The notes: generated by a model not told the origin, from the letters alone. A stretch of DNA of 14,780 nucleotides from a bacterium (GCA_024231375.1 JAAEQP010001495.1:1-14780); one strand, 5' to 3'; shown: positions 6,041 through 14,500, counted from the first letter of the stretch. Translations and numbers: made by a program.

Positions 6041-6679
6041 TCATGCGAGTGCCCGCTGCAAGCATACCAACGTGAGGATCTGGAAGAACTCGGTAACGTC
6101 CTGCCTATCGGATAGGACCTCACTGACCACGCGGTTCACATGGGGCGATGCGTCGAAGTCGTGGAAGGCGACGATTCCGCCCGGGCACACGAAGGGGAAC
6201 CACATGTCGAAGTCCTGCTTGACGGCTTCGTACGAGTGCTCGCCGTCAATGAAGAGCAGTCGGATGGGTTGCGTCCAGTTCTGGACGGCCTCGCGGGAAC
6301 TGGACCTGATGGGGTTCACGTACTGCGCGACGCCCGTGTTCGTGATGTTCTTCATGAAGGCGTGGAAGGTCGTTCCTTCTTCTTCAAGAACATCGCTGTG
6401 CCACTGGCCTTCCTCGCGATGCTCGGGTGAACCGATGAAATGGTCCACGGCGGTCACGTGTTCGCGCGCCATGTCCATCGCCCCACGCGCCAGCCAGAAG
6501 GTCGACTTTCCCATATAGCTGCCAATCTCGACGATTTCGCCTGCACCGGATCCCAAGCTGGCCAGGAGATACAATGCGTAGCCCTCCGCGGGCTGCAGAA
6601 AGCCCTCCGTGTCCTGCTGCGCGGCGAGCAGGTTACTGAAGGTCACGGCCTCGGTGAGCCTCGAAATGATATGGTCCAT
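6041..6679 (-). CDS. Class I SAM-dependent methyltransferase
   Basis: The protein is 212 residues long with a Rossmann-type SAM fold. Motif I is EIVEIGSYMGKST (48-60). The acidic end of strand 2 is AVDHF (77-81, D79). Strand 4 and the following residues give LLFIDGEHSYEAVKQDF (141-157), and GGIVAFHDFD (167-176) follows. The DGEHSYE and HDF motifs resemble the Methyltransf_24 group, which includes cephalosporin/macrocin-type O-methyltransferases and many enzymes near glycan clusters. The acceptor is unknown. AAGGAG precedes the ATG. The gene begins 18 nt after the stop of the FG-GAP protein gene on the same strand, so they are probably co-transcribed. Its 3' end meets the regulator gene tail to tail with 6 nt between stops, leaving no room for a separate terminator. 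Confidence 0.9.
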   Translation of the reverse strand: MDHIISRLTEAVTFSNLLAAQQDTEGFLQPAEGYALYLLASLGSGAGEIVEIGSYMGKSTFWLARGAMDMAREHVTAVDHFIGSPEHREEGQWHSDVLEEEGTTFHAFMKNITNTGVAQYVNPIRSSSREAVQNWTQPIRLLFIDGEHSYEAVKQDFDMWFPFVCPGGIVAFHDFDASPHVNRVVSEVLSDRQDVTEFFQILTLVCLQRALA

Positions 6680-6697
6680 GGGACTCCTTCCCGGGTG

Positions 6698-9028
6698 TCA
6701 CGGTCGAGTTTCGATCACACCCATTGTACAGGAAGCGTATCCGCCTTCAAGGTAGGACCTCTCGGCCACATGCAGGAATGAATAGGACCCGGCGAAGAGA
6801 AGGTCCACGTCGCCGTCGCGGTTCCAGTCGACGGGGTACGGGTGTGGATAGGGAATCCAAGGATGCTCGAACCGGCGCGTGCGTTCAAACCGGGGCTTCT
6901 CCGGGGTGCCCGAATTGAGCACAAGCCAGACCCCCTCACCGACCCAGGAAACGATGAGATCCGTGAGTCCGTCGCCGTTCCAGTCGCAGGCGCACAGCAC
7001 GCAACGGCCTTTGCCCGTGAGCAGTTCCGTGCCGGGAGCGAAGATGGGCTTCCTGTTGGTTCCCGTGTTCTCGAAATATGTCACCTTGCCATAGGCATCG
7101 GCCACCACCAGGTCGAAGTCGCCGTCTGCATCGTAATCGGCGGGAGCCGGGTCGGACCGGCTGCCCGAATGGGACGCAAAATCGGTCAACGGGGTGTCCG
7201 CGGCTTGGCCTACATGCACCGGCGTGCCGTCCGCCAGCAGGAAGCGCCGTCCTTCGGACAGGATCCACGCCTGCGGCGTGCCCACGTTTTCGTAGTACCA
7301 CACATCGCCCGCGGAGTTGCCCAGCAAGTAGTCGAGATCGCCGTCGAGATCCCAGTCGAAGGCGTCCGAGAACGTGTGGTCGTCGCCCAGAAGGAATTCG
7401 TGGGAGATGACCTCGCCTCCGGCCTCGACCAAGCCTCGCCGCACGAATCGGGGTGGGTTGCCGTCTTCCACGTTCTCCAGGTACGTGCATGACCGCGTGC
7501 CGCTCAGGATGAAGTCCATGTCGCCGTCGGCATCCCAGTCCACGGGAGGCACCGCGAACGGCGCGGCGGCCAAGGGTACCCATGGACAGGTCAGGGAGGG
7601 CTCGATCACGAACCGAGGAACGGCTGGGGTACCCACGTTCCGCAAAGGCTTCACTTCGTTGCCGACGCCGACGAAGAGGTCCTGGTCGCCGTCGTTGTCC
7701 CAGTCAACAGCACGGGGATTGGTGAGATCCCCCACCCACTCCGACACGGGAAACTCACGTTCCGTGAGAATGGGCGTGCTCTGAGTACCCGTGTTCTCGT
7801 AGTAGAACATGCTGGGCCAAGGCGTCTCTTGGGATTCGTTCACGCGCTGGTCGAGTGTGCCGACAAGCAGGTCAAGGTCGCCGTCATCGTCCAAGTCGAC
7901 CGCACACGGCGCGGCCTGCCATAGGGCGTCGATGGGGGCGCCGTCCGCCTGCATCGGACCCCGGGCGGTCAGGCTTGGAAGCCCCCCGCCGGTTCCTGCG
8001 TTCTCATAGAAGTAGACCAATCCCGTCACGTACCCGCCCACCAGAAGGTCCATGTCGCCATCGCCATCCCAATCAACGGCGTCGGGTACGGGTACGTAGT
8101 CCTTCGTGTAGAAGGACATCTCGGGGCACGGTTTGGCTGGCGTGACGATGGGTTCGCCATCAGCCATGACCGGCCCGCAGGCATGCAACGCCGGGGCAGC
8201 GGGACCGCCCGTGTTCTCGAACCACAACACGTTGCCGCCGTCGGCGCCGCAGATGATGTCCAAGTCGCCGTCATGGTCCCAATCGACCACGTCAGGCGCC
8301 GCGTAGTAGCCCACATCGATGATGGTGTCGTCGGCCGTGACGAGGGTACCGGGAGCGAAGGACAAGCTGCCCGGATCGCCGGTGCCTTCGTGGAAGAATA
8401 TGTTGCCGAGAATGTTGCCTACGAGAAGGTCTAGTCGACCGTCTCCGTTCCAATCGGCCGGCGCAGGCCTGGAATGGTACATGCTTGAGAGCAGACCTTC
8501 CGGCTGGTACAGAATGTCATAGTCGCCCACGAGAGGACGCGGAGGCGCGGCGGGCGGTCCGTTGTCCGGATCGGCCAAGTCGAAGTACACGGCATAGGTT
8601 GACGGAGTATCGCCAATCTGCCGGTGGGACCACACGAGTTCGCCATGTTGGGCGTCGCTTGGTGCGTTATACATGAAGCTGTTACCGCGAGATCCGGAGT
8701 TGTCGAAACGGAACGGCACGTCGTGGGGCTCGGCACCGATCTCAGGTGCGGAAGACACCCGAACGACCCGCAGGGAATCCGGCGCCATCGAGCCGTCGAT
8801 ACCGGCTTGGCCGAGGATGGCGGCGAAGTCGAGGTCGAGGCGGGCAGGGCATTCGTCCGATTCACGGTCGCCGATCGGTGCCGCCGACACGCGGACCAGT
8901 AGTCGGTACGCCGCGTCCTCCGTCCAAGGAACGGGGCCATCGTCCTGCGCCGACGCCGAAGACAGCACCAAGGGCACCAGCGCGCAGACCGCCACGCACG
9001 ACAGGATTGTACCGAAAGAATAGCGCAT
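6698..9028 (-). CDS. Secreted FG-GAP/VCBS-repeat protein (paralogue 1)
   Basis: This 776-residue protein has an N-terminal signal peptide (hydrophobic 8-23, probable cleavage after SASA, about residue 27). A module at about 41-150 contains LDLDFAAILGQAGIDG and ends STYAVYFDLAD. About ten FG-GAP/VCBS repeats then run from about 192 to 743, each built on a calcium-loop motif such as DWNGDGRLDLL, DWDHDGDLDII or DWDADGDMDFI and usually followed by YYENTGT. Such repeats fold as beta-propellers and bind calcium; the protein probably acts outside the cytoplasm in adhesion or ligand binding. No catalytic domain or membrane anchor is seen. The start has a G-rich run (GGGGGG) eight nucleotides upstream and a promoter at 9079-9108. 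The N-terminal module recurs in the second FG-GAP protein of this window. Confidence 0.9.
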   Translation of the reverse strand: MRYSFGTILSCVAVCALVPLVLSSASAQDDGPVPWTEDAAYRLLVRVSAAPIGDRESDECPARLDLDFAAILGQAGIDGSMAPDSLRVVRVSSAPEIGAEPHDVPFRFDNSGSRGNSFMYNAPSDAQHGELVWSHRQIGDTPSTYAVYFDLADPDNGPPAAPPRPLVGDYDILYQPEGLLSSMYHSRPAPADWNGDGRLDLLVGNILGNIFFHEGTGDPGSLSFAPGTLVTADDTIIDVGYYAAPDVVDWDHDGDLDIICGADGGNVLWFENTGGPAAPALHACGPVMADGEPIVTPAKPCPEMSFYTKDYVPVPDAVDWDGDGDMDLLVGGYVTGLVYFYENAGTGGGLPSLTARGPMQADGAPIDALWQAAPCAVDLDDDGDLDLLVGTLDQRVNESQETPWPSMFYYENTGTQSTPILTEREFPVSEWVGDLTNPRAVDWDNDGDQDLFVGVGNEVKPLRNVGTPAVPRFVIEPSLTCPWVPLAAAPFAVPPVDWDADGDMDFILSGTRSCTYLENVEDGNPPRFVRRGLVEAGGEVISHEFLLGDDHTFSDAFDWDLDGDLDYLLGNSAGDVWYYENVGTPQAWILSEGRRFLLADGTPVHVGQAADTPLTDFASHSGSRSDPAPADYDADGDFDLVVADAYGKVTYFENTGTNRKPIFAPGTELLTGKGRCVLCACDWNGDGLTDLIVSWVGEGVWLVLNSGTPEKPRFERTRRFEHPWIPYPHPYPVDWNRDGDVDLLFAGSYSFLHVAERSYLEGGYASCTMGVIETRP

Positions 9029-9078
9029 CTGAACGTCCCCCCCTGAGACTGAAGTCTGTGTCGGACTACCCAGGCCGC

Positions 9079-9108
9079 ATTCTACCAGGGACCCGACGAG
9101 GGCAACAA
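9079..9108 (-). promoter_or_regulatory. Probable promoter of FG-GAP gene 1
   Basis: On the minus strand TTGTTG (9108-9103), an 18-nt spacer and TAGAAT (9084-9079) form a plausible sigma-70 promoter about 50 bp before the start codon. The -35 is weak; the -10 is good. Between it and the gene lies a small palindrome, AGACT-GA-AGTCT (9046-9057). Confidence 0.45.
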
Positions 9109-9173
9109 AACGGTCAAGTATCGCTCAGCGGGCCGGAAAGGGGCCGCTCACCTGCAAACCCCTTGGATTATTC

Positions 9174-9202
9174 TCGAAAAATTCGGTGTTCTTTGGTAGA
9201 AT
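9174..9202 (+). promoter_or_regulatory. Probable promoter of the CheV-type gene
   Basis: TCGAAA (9174-9179), a 17-nt spacer and TAGAAT (9197-9202) give a moderate sigma-70 match. The start codon at 9277 would have a leader of about 68 nt. The sequence GGTAGAAT is shared with the divergent promoter on the other strand. The match is weaker than those at 5003 and 14611. Confidence 0.4.
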
Positions 9203-9276
9203 CTATGTGTAATCTGGGCGTCGACGACTGTGAGTTCGGCACAACCTCATGCGGTGCGCATGTCGGGGAGCGAATA

Positions 9277-10173
9277 ATGGGGCAGCGAATCCTTCTTGAA
9301 GCCGGGACCAACGAACTTGAACTCCTTGTGTTCCAAGTAGCCGGAACATCCTACGGGATTAACGTGGCCAAGGTACGCGAGTTGGTTCCCCGGATGCGCG
9401 CAATCGCCCTCCCCGGGGCCCCTGACGCGGTAGACGGCACGATCCGGCTTCGCGAAGAGATCCTGACCTTGGTGAATTTGGGCCGATACCTGGGCGAACC
9501 CGCGAAAGAAGACGACGACAAGGGGTTGATCATTGTCATCGAATTCAACATGAAGCGATGCGGTGTCCTGGTGGACGGCGTCGAGATGATTCACCGGCTC
9601 AAGTGGGACCAGGTCGACCCGCCGTCCAAGTATCTGATCGATCTGGAGGTCCCGATAACCGGTGTCTGCAAGCTCGAAGACAATGTGGTGCAGATACTCG
9701 ATTTTGAGGCCATCGTCGGTGAAGTTCTCGGCCTTGGCGGCGAGGAAGCCAACACGGGGGACGGCCCAGGCATGGACGCGAAGTCTATCCGCATCCTGGT
9801 GGCGGACGATTCCGGCGTCATCCGATCCAAGCTCGTCAGCGTGCTCCGGGATGCCGGTTTCGAGGATCTTACGGTTTGCCAGGACGGCCAAGAGGCTTGG
9901 GAGACCATTGAAGCGGGACGCGCGCCGGATACGCTGCCTTTCGACGTGATTCTGAGCGATATCGAGATGCCGCGCATGGACGGGCTCCATCTTACGGCCC
10001 GCATCAAAGAGGATCCCCAGTTCCAGAAGATGCCCGTGATTCTGTTCTCCTCACTAATCAGTCCGGAAAACGCCAACAAAGGCCGGGCGGTCGGCGCCGA
10101 CGCACAGGTCACGAAGTTCCAGAGCGACGAATTGGTCGGGGCCATCGAGAAATGCCTGGGCACGGACTCGTAG
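9277..10173 (+). CDS. cheV: CheV-type chemotaxis coupling protein (CheW domain plus receiver domain)
   Basis: The protein has 298 residues, the usual CheV length. The CheW domain (about 13-155) begins ELLVFQVAGTSYGINVAKVRELV and contains DGTIRLREEILTLVNLGRYLG and VEMIHRLKWDQVDPP. A receiver domain follows (about 170-295) with the acidic pair D177/D178 in ILVADDSG, phospho-acceptor D228 in ILSDIEMPRMDG, S258/S259 in ILFSSL, and the conserved lysine K280. CheV couples chemoreceptors to CheA and is tuned by phosphorylation of its receiver domain; it acts at the cytoplasmic face of receptor arrays. The start at 9277 is chosen for GGGGAG six nucleotides upstream. An in-frame ATG at 9205 lacks a ribosome-binding site and touches the promoter. 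No other chemotaxis gene is in the window, so this is an orphan. Confidence 0.9.
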   Translation: MGQRILLEAGTNELELLVFQVAGTSYGINVAKVRELVPRMRAIALPGAPDAVDGTIRLREEILTLVNLGRYLGEPAKEDDDKGLIIVIEFNMKRCGVLVDGVEMIHRLKWDQVDPPSKYLIDLEVPITGVCKLEDNVVQILDFEAIVGEVLGLGGEEANTGDGPGMDAKSIRILVADDSGVIRSKLVSVLRDAGFEDLTVCQDGQEAWETIEAGRAPDTLPFDVILSDIEMPRMDGLHLTARIKEDPQFQKMPVILFSSLISPENANKGRAVGADAQVTKFQSDELVGAIEKCLGTDS

Positions 10174-10455
10174 TCGGCAACCGAGGCCTCCTCGTGATTC
10201 AACGACGGCCTGCGTATCGAGACGCACCCTAACGCTCTCGCGTGCTTGAGGCTCGCCCCGTGGAAGGCGCAGGACCTACCGTCGCCCGCCGCAATCGTCT
10301 ATCATCGCGTGCCGATTCGGGCCGGTTGCCACGTGCCCGCGATGTGGTGGGCCGCGGACCGTCCATCGAAAACCTGCATCAAGGGGCTGGTCCACACAGC
10401 AGCAACCAAGCGTCAGCCGGGCGTCGGTGTGGTACGAACAGGACGTCCGAGTTCG
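10174..10455. other. Intergenic region between convergent genes, no feature identified
   Basis: The CheV-type gene and the propeller glycosidase gene converge on this 282-bp stretch. A small hairpin, CGAGG-CCT-CCTCG (10182-10194), lies just after the CheV stop but has no T-tract. Open frames here are short or antisense continuations, and I see no gene. It may hold weak bidirectional termination signals or gene debris. Confidence 0.4.
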
Positions 10456-11379
10456 CTACTTGCCTTCGCCGCCAAGCACGGCGCGGTGGATGCGGTCCTG
10501 CTTCTCGTAGACCACGATCCATTCGCCGCCGAACCACACGGGATTCGACAAGGTGTCCACTTTCTCGCCCGTCAAGCGAATCGGCCCTTCTTTGCGCCAA
10601 GAGGCGAGGTCGTCGGACACCCAATAGGATCGCGACGGCGCTTGGGCTAGGCCCACGTACCTCTCTGCCGTCTGAGCGACAGCCAGACTTGCGACTTCCT
10701 CCGCCAGAGGCGTCAGCGGATCGTCGCTCGCGCGTTTCCAGGTGACGAGATCGTCGGAAACGGCCAGCCCTGCGCCTTGTTGGCGGTAATAGCCCGCCAT
10801 GCCGCGGTAGAGGAAGTGCCAACGCCCGTCGACCAACATGGGTGGCGCGGGATAGGTACTGATGAACGCATCCCAGGAGTCCGGCCTGCTGGGTATGACC
10901 GGATTGGTCGGATGCCGGGTCCAGTCGACCAGGTTCGTTGAGGTAGCCAGACCGATCTGCTTGGTGCGGGCATCGCGTCCCGAATAGAACATGTGATACC
11001 TGCTGCCAAGGCGTGTCACGACAGGGAGCTTGGACACAACACCGTCCCAAGCGCCTTCCGGGCCGACATCGAGCACTGGGTTGGACTTGGACTTCACCCA
11101 GCGCAATCCGTCGCGCGACATGGCCAACCCGATCCGCTCGTGACCGCCTTGCTTGAACGGTTTGTCTTGTCCTTCGTAGAAGCAGTACAGGGTGCCGTCT
11201 TCGGAGAAGAGGAAAGGGTTGTCGACCGCGGAGGCATCCCACTCCCCAGCGGCGCCGCGATCAATGACTGGCTTCCCATCGGGCGTCTCGACCCAAGTCT
11301 GGGAGGTGTCGAGACTCGGCGCGCCGACCGCGCCGATCATTACGCCAAGAATGCCGAGAACAGTTCCCACATTCATCAT
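10456..11379 (-). CDS. Secreted five-bladed beta-propeller glycosidase-like protein (GH43/GH32/GH130-like)
   Basis: The protein has 307 residues with a short hydrophobic signal (5-19, likely cleavage near VGA, residue 20). The body repeats a pattern typical of five-bladed propeller glycosidases of the GH32/43/62/68/130 superfamily. Small-residue WD blocks (GEWDASAVDNPFLF 45-58, GAWDGVVSKLPVV 109-121, DSWDAFISTYPAPPML 167-182) alternate with S-x-D/N-L-x-W blocks (SRDGLRWVKSKSNPVL, STNLVDWTRHPTNPVI, SDDLVTWKR, SDDLASWRKEGPIRL). The blocks run FYEGQD, MFYSGRD, FLYRGMAGYY. Catalytic residues cannot be assigned with confidence, so the exact family and even catalytic activity are open. AAGGAG lies upstream of a double ATG. 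It follows the FG-GAP gene by 36 nt and is probably translated from the same mRNA, which suggests a secreted glycan-handling pair. Confidence 0.82.
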   Translation of the reverse strand: MMNVGTVLGILGVMIGAVGAPSLDTSQTWVETPDGKPVIDRGAAGEWDASAVDNPFLFSEDGTLYCFYEGQDKPFKQGGHERIGLAMSRDGLRWVKSKSNPVLDVGPEGAWDGVVSKLPVVTRLGSRYHMFYSGRDARTKQIGLATSTNLVDWTRHPTNPVIPSRPDSWDAFISTYPAPPMLVDGRWHFLYRGMAGYYRQQGAGLAVSDDLVTWKRASDDPLTPLAEEVASLAVAQTAERYVGLAQAPSRSYWVSDDLASWRKEGPIRLTGEKVDTLSNPVWFGGEWIVVYEKQDRIHRAVLGGEGK

Positions 11380-11415
11380 CCCCTTCTCCTTTCCGCGAAC
11401 GCCGTGAAACGCGTT

Positions 11416-13719
11416 CTATTCATTCGCTCCGGCTTCCTTCGCAACGGTCACGCTGACGGCCGGCGGCGCAGGGGCGTCCAATGCCGTGCGCCGGAAGAAG
11501 AAGAACCAGCCGCACTCGCCTCCGCACATGAGATCGAGCTGGCCGGTGCCGTACCAGTCGACCGCGGCGAAGCTATGCTCGTGGGCGGACAGGCAGATCT
11601 CCGTGCCCCAACACGCGAGACGAACCGGTGCCAGGAACCGGGGATCGTCATTCGATCCCGCGTTTTCGAAGTAGCCGGGCCCGGCCCCTCCCCAATCGCC
11701 GATCTGGGCAATGATGTCCCAGTCGCCGTCGCCATCCCAGTCGCACACCTCGCCCTGGGGGGCCTTGAGAGGCGTTCCTGCCTCAGTCAGGAGCGGAACA
11801 CCGGGCATCACGCGCTGGTGGCCTTCATCTCGATTGCCCAGGAAGAGGCACGTCTGCTCGTCGGGATTGCTCGTGACCAGGTCCATGACACCGTCGCCGT
11901 TCCAGTCCACCAGCGACGGTTTGCGTCGCTTTGCAAAGGGAGCCGGATCGTCGCCGATGGCGATGACTTCGGAACGTGTGAAGTAGGGTGCTTGACGGGA
12001 GCCCACGTTTTCGAACAACACAACACGATCCGTGTTGTTGGCCGTCACGATGTCATGATCGCCATCCCCGTCCCAGTCCTGATATGCGGGCTTCGACTGG
12101 CCGAGCCAGTACTCCGGGTTGCCGTCCTGGAGATAGTGCCAGCGCATGATGCGGATGGGCTCTTCGTTCGCCTCGATGGGGCGGGACGGTTGGAACACAG
12201 GAGACGTGTTGGTCCCCGTATTCTCGATCAGCCAGATGGTGCCAAACTCATCCCCGGCCATAAGGTCCCAGTCGCCGTCGCCTTCCCAGTCTTCAACTTC
12301 GACGCAACTGTAGCCGTCGACGCCGCACCGGGCACGCTGTTGACGCAGCAAATCCCGGCGCTCGAACCGTCCGGCGCCGCTTGGCCACGTGCCGTCCGTT
12401 CGGTGCAGATAGCGAACCCGGTGGCCTTCAGGGAGGAGCAACCCCTCGTAGGGTCCCGTCGCGCCGGGGAGAACCGAGTAGGACGACATATTGTATGTGT
12501 CCGGCACGAGGACGCAGCGCCCGTACTCCGGCGCGGCCCCGGGCTGGGCGATGTTGGGCCAGTAACACACCTGGCACTGGGCGGGGATTCGGTCAAGGGG
12601 CCGACTGTTCCCTACCAGATCGAGGTCGCCGTCGTTGTCCATGTCCACGAGACTCGAGGGTAGGTAGTTCTCGGTCCATATCTGACCGTCGCGGACGAAG
12701 GGTTCTGTTTTGCCGAAGGAGGGCGGGGCGCCCGGCCCCGCCGTGTTGACCCACCGGTAGAGTGCGCCTTCCACGAAATTGCGGGGCGGGGGTCCCTCGT
12801 AATCATAGTGTACGCCGGAAAGCTGGTAGATGGCATCGAACACACCGTCGGCGTCGTGGTCGGCCATTCCCATGAAGAAGCAATAGGGACGGCCCTTCAG
12901 TCCGTTGTCGGGCAAGTCGGCGACCTTGGTCAAGACCGGCGTCCCGTGCCACTCGACGTCTCCGGTGTTGCGGTACACGCTCCTCGCGGTCATCAGATCC
13001 AGGCGTCCGTCGCCATCCCAGTCATAGAGGTCGCACCCGCTGTAGTGATTGGGGATCACCTCGCCGTCGGCGCGCAATCGCACGTAGTCCTCGTAGACCG
13101 GCGCCTCCTCGGTACCCACATTGCGCCAAAACCAGATCGTAAACCGAGGCTGTCCCCAGGTGCTGGTGTAGATCTGACGCGACACGACGTCGGTTCTGCC
13201 GTCGCCGTCGAAGTCGCCAAGGACCGGCCGGATGCCGTGGCAGTGGATGGGGTCGGCGCCGCCGGGACGGTTGTACCGCGGATTGTCGCCGGCGCCGATG
13301 ATCGGCGTCACGGCCGGGGGTGCGAAGGGACCGTGGCCCAGCGTGTCGGCGCAGATCCGGTAGTGCCGGTGGCTCGGTCTCTCGGCGACCCAGGACACCG
13401 TGCCCCGTTGTTCCCACGCGAAATCCTCGGAGAGGGCATGAGGAATCGCCGCTTCGGCGCCGTCGTCCTCCACACGCGCCACGGCAATCGAGTTTGGCGC
13501 CACCCGGCCCGGGATGCCGGCTTCCTTCAACAGCGCCGCGAAATCGAGTTGTACCGCGATGGGACTGAAGGGGATCGTGATGGCGCCCTCCTCGACGGTG
13601 ACGTCAATCTGAAGGCGTGGCGTGCCCGCCACGGCCGGTTGACAGAAGCACACGATCAGCGCCAGCACGCAGAGCGGCGCAGCCAATGGGATTCCGGTCG
13701 TTGGTTTCTTCGTGAACAT
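11416..13719 (-). CDS. Secreted FG-GAP/VCBS-repeat protein (paralogue 2)
   Basis: This 767-residue protein has a signal peptide (hydrophobic 10-26, likely cleavage after AVA, residue 31). An N-terminal module at about 35-126 contains VQLDFAALLKEAGIPG and ends HRHYRICAD. About nine FG-GAP repeats run from about 169 to 730, with calcium-loop motifs such as DFDGDGRTDVV, DWDGDGRLDLM, DWEGDGDWDLM and DWDGDGDHDIV. The last, DWYGTGQLDLM, is degenerate. It differs from paralogue 1 in longer, more varied inter-repeat segments and several cysteines (for example GGECGWFFFF near the end). The protein is presumably exported and calcium-stabilised, with a binding rather than enzymatic role. The start is backed by GAGGGGGA upstream. 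The glycosidase-like gene follows after 36 nt, so the two secreted proteins may work on the same glycan. Confidence 0.9.
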   Translation of the reverse strand: MFTKKPTTGIPLAAPLCVLALIVCFCQPAVAGTPRLQIDVTVEEGAITIPFSPIAVQLDFAALLKEAGIPGRVAPNSIAVARVEDDGAEAAIPHALSEDFAWEQRGTVSWVAERPSHRHYRICADTLGHGPFAPPAVTPIIGAGDNPRYNRPGGADPIHCHGIRPVLGDFDGDGRTDVVSRQIYTSTWGQPRFTIWFWRNVGTEEAPVYEDYVRLRADGEVIPNHYSGCDLYDWDGDGRLDLMTARSVYRNTGDVEWHGTPVLTKVADLPDNGLKGRPYCFFMGMADHDADGVFDAIYQLSGVHYDYEGPPPRNFVEGALYRWVNTAGPGAPPSFGKTEPFVRDGQIWTENYLPSSLVDMDNDGDLDLVGNSRPLDRIPAQCQVCYWPNIAQPGAAPEYGRCVLVPDTYNMSSYSVLPGATGPYEGLLLPEGHRVRYLHRTDGTWPSGAGRFERRDLLRQQRARCGVDGYSCVEVEDWEGDGDWDLMAGDEFGTIWLIENTGTNTSPVFQPSRPIEANEEPIRIMRWHYLQDGNPEYWLGQSKPAYQDWDGDGDHDIVTANNTDRVVLFENVGSRQAPYFTRSEVIAIGDDPAPFAKRRKPSLVDWNGDGVMDLVTSNPDEQTCLFLGNRDEGHQRVMPGVPLLTEAGTPLKAPQGEVCDWDGDGDWDIIAQIGDWGGAGPGYFENAGSNDDPRFLAPVRLACWGTEICLSAHEHSFAAVDWYGTGQLDLMCGGECGWFFFFRRTALDAPAPPAVSVTVAKEAGANE

Positions 13720-13924
13720 CTTGTTTCCCCCTCTCGCACGCGGTCGAGGCCTGTGACAATGGCACCGCGAACTTCACCCTCGACGAAGCACGCGACAGTG
13801 CGCCGATTATGCCGTACGGAGAGGGTGGGATGTCCAATCATGGTTCACTACACGAGGCATGATCGCCTTCACGCCAGGCACGGGGTTTGAATTGATGCGA
13901 GCAAGAAGGTAAGGTAGGCGCTTC
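13720..13924. other. Divergent intergenic region
   Basis: This 205-bp gap separates FG-GAP gene 2 (minus) from the YkgJ-type gene (plus) and must contain both promoters unless these genes are served from elsewhere. No convincing -35/-10 pair stands out. CATAAT on the minus strand (13811-13806) is a possible -10 box but lacks a good -35 at 16-18 nt. Confidence 0.4.
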
Positions 13925-14500
13925 ATGGGACGGCTCACGGTAAATTTCAACTGCCATCACTGCGGCCACTGCTGCACGGACGTGGTGTGCCTGCCCACAC
14001 CGTGGGATGTCATCCGGGTCGTCAGGGCTACGGGTCAGAACCCGCTGAATTTCCTGGAGTTCCTTACCCCCGACGAACTCGACGGAGTCGAGAAGAGCGA
14101 TCCCACCTGGCTGAAGTGCAGCGGCAAGCGGTATATCATGGCCTTGCGCCGATTCGAGAAGGGCGATCCGCAACCGGCGGGCTGTTTCTTCCTGGACAGG
14201 AAGACGCGCCATTGCACGATCTACGATGTCCGGCCCATCCTCTGCCGGTTGTATCCCTTCAAGCTCCATGAGAAGCGCGACGGCGGCCTGAGGGGCTTCA
14301 GCCTTCACAAGGACGTGGGATGCCCGCGGCACAGGGACGGCGTGGTCGAAACGAAGCCGCTCTACGAATTGTACCTTCACGATTCCAGGCGTCAGGACGA
14401 CTACCAGGATCTGGTGCGGGTGTTCAACAAGATGCGCCGGCCCGGCAAGCGTCCCGAGGACTTCATCGATCTGTTCGTGACGCGGCGCAAGAAGAGGTGA
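13925..14500 (+). CDS. YkgJ-family cysteine-cluster protein
   Basis: The protein has 191 residues. FNCHHCGHCCTD gives the CxxCxxCC signature (C10, C13, C16, C17) of the YkgJ/UPF0153 family, thought to bind a metal or an iron-sulfur cluster. Further cysteines occur in the family's second block: C87 (AGCFFLD), C97 (HCTIYDVRP) and C107 (ILCRLYPF). The block HCTIYDVRPILCRLYPF is highly characteristic. The C-terminal third is basic and helical (VFNKMRRPGKRPEDF, RRKKR). The biochemical role of the family is not established. No signal peptide is present, so it should be cytoplasmic. AAGGTAGG precedes the ATG at a usable distance. It has no operon partner on its strand before the promoter at 14611. 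Confidence 0.9.
   Translation: MGRLTVNFNCHHCGHCCTDVVCLPTPWDVIRVVRATGQNPLNFLEFLTPDELDGVEKSDPTWLKCSGKRYIMALRRFEKGDPQPAGCFFLDRKTRHCTIYDVRPILCRLYPFKLHEKRDGGLRGFSLHKDVGCPRHRDGVVETKPLYELYLHDSRRQDDYQDLVRVFNKMRRPGKRPEDFIDLFVTRRKKR

Noticed and set aside
8746..9276. In-frame upstream extension of the CheV-type gene
   Set aside because: It runs antisense through the FG-GAP gene and across two promoters; the CheW domain begins shortly after 9277, where GGGGAG gives a proper start.
10182..10194. Terminator after the CheV-type gene
   Set aside because: Only a 5-bp stem with a 3-nt loop, not followed by a T-tract.
13806..13811. CATAAT as -10 box of FG-GAP gene 2 on the minus strand
   Set aside because: No acceptable -35 hexamer at 16-18 nt; position alone is not enough.
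10993..13890. Long plus-strand open frames (10993-12663 and 12808-13890) opposite the FG-GAP and propeller genes
   Set aside because: They are mirror frames of repetitive G+C-rich coding sequence; the translations show no family features and no ribosome-binding sites, while the minus strand has signal peptides and repeats.
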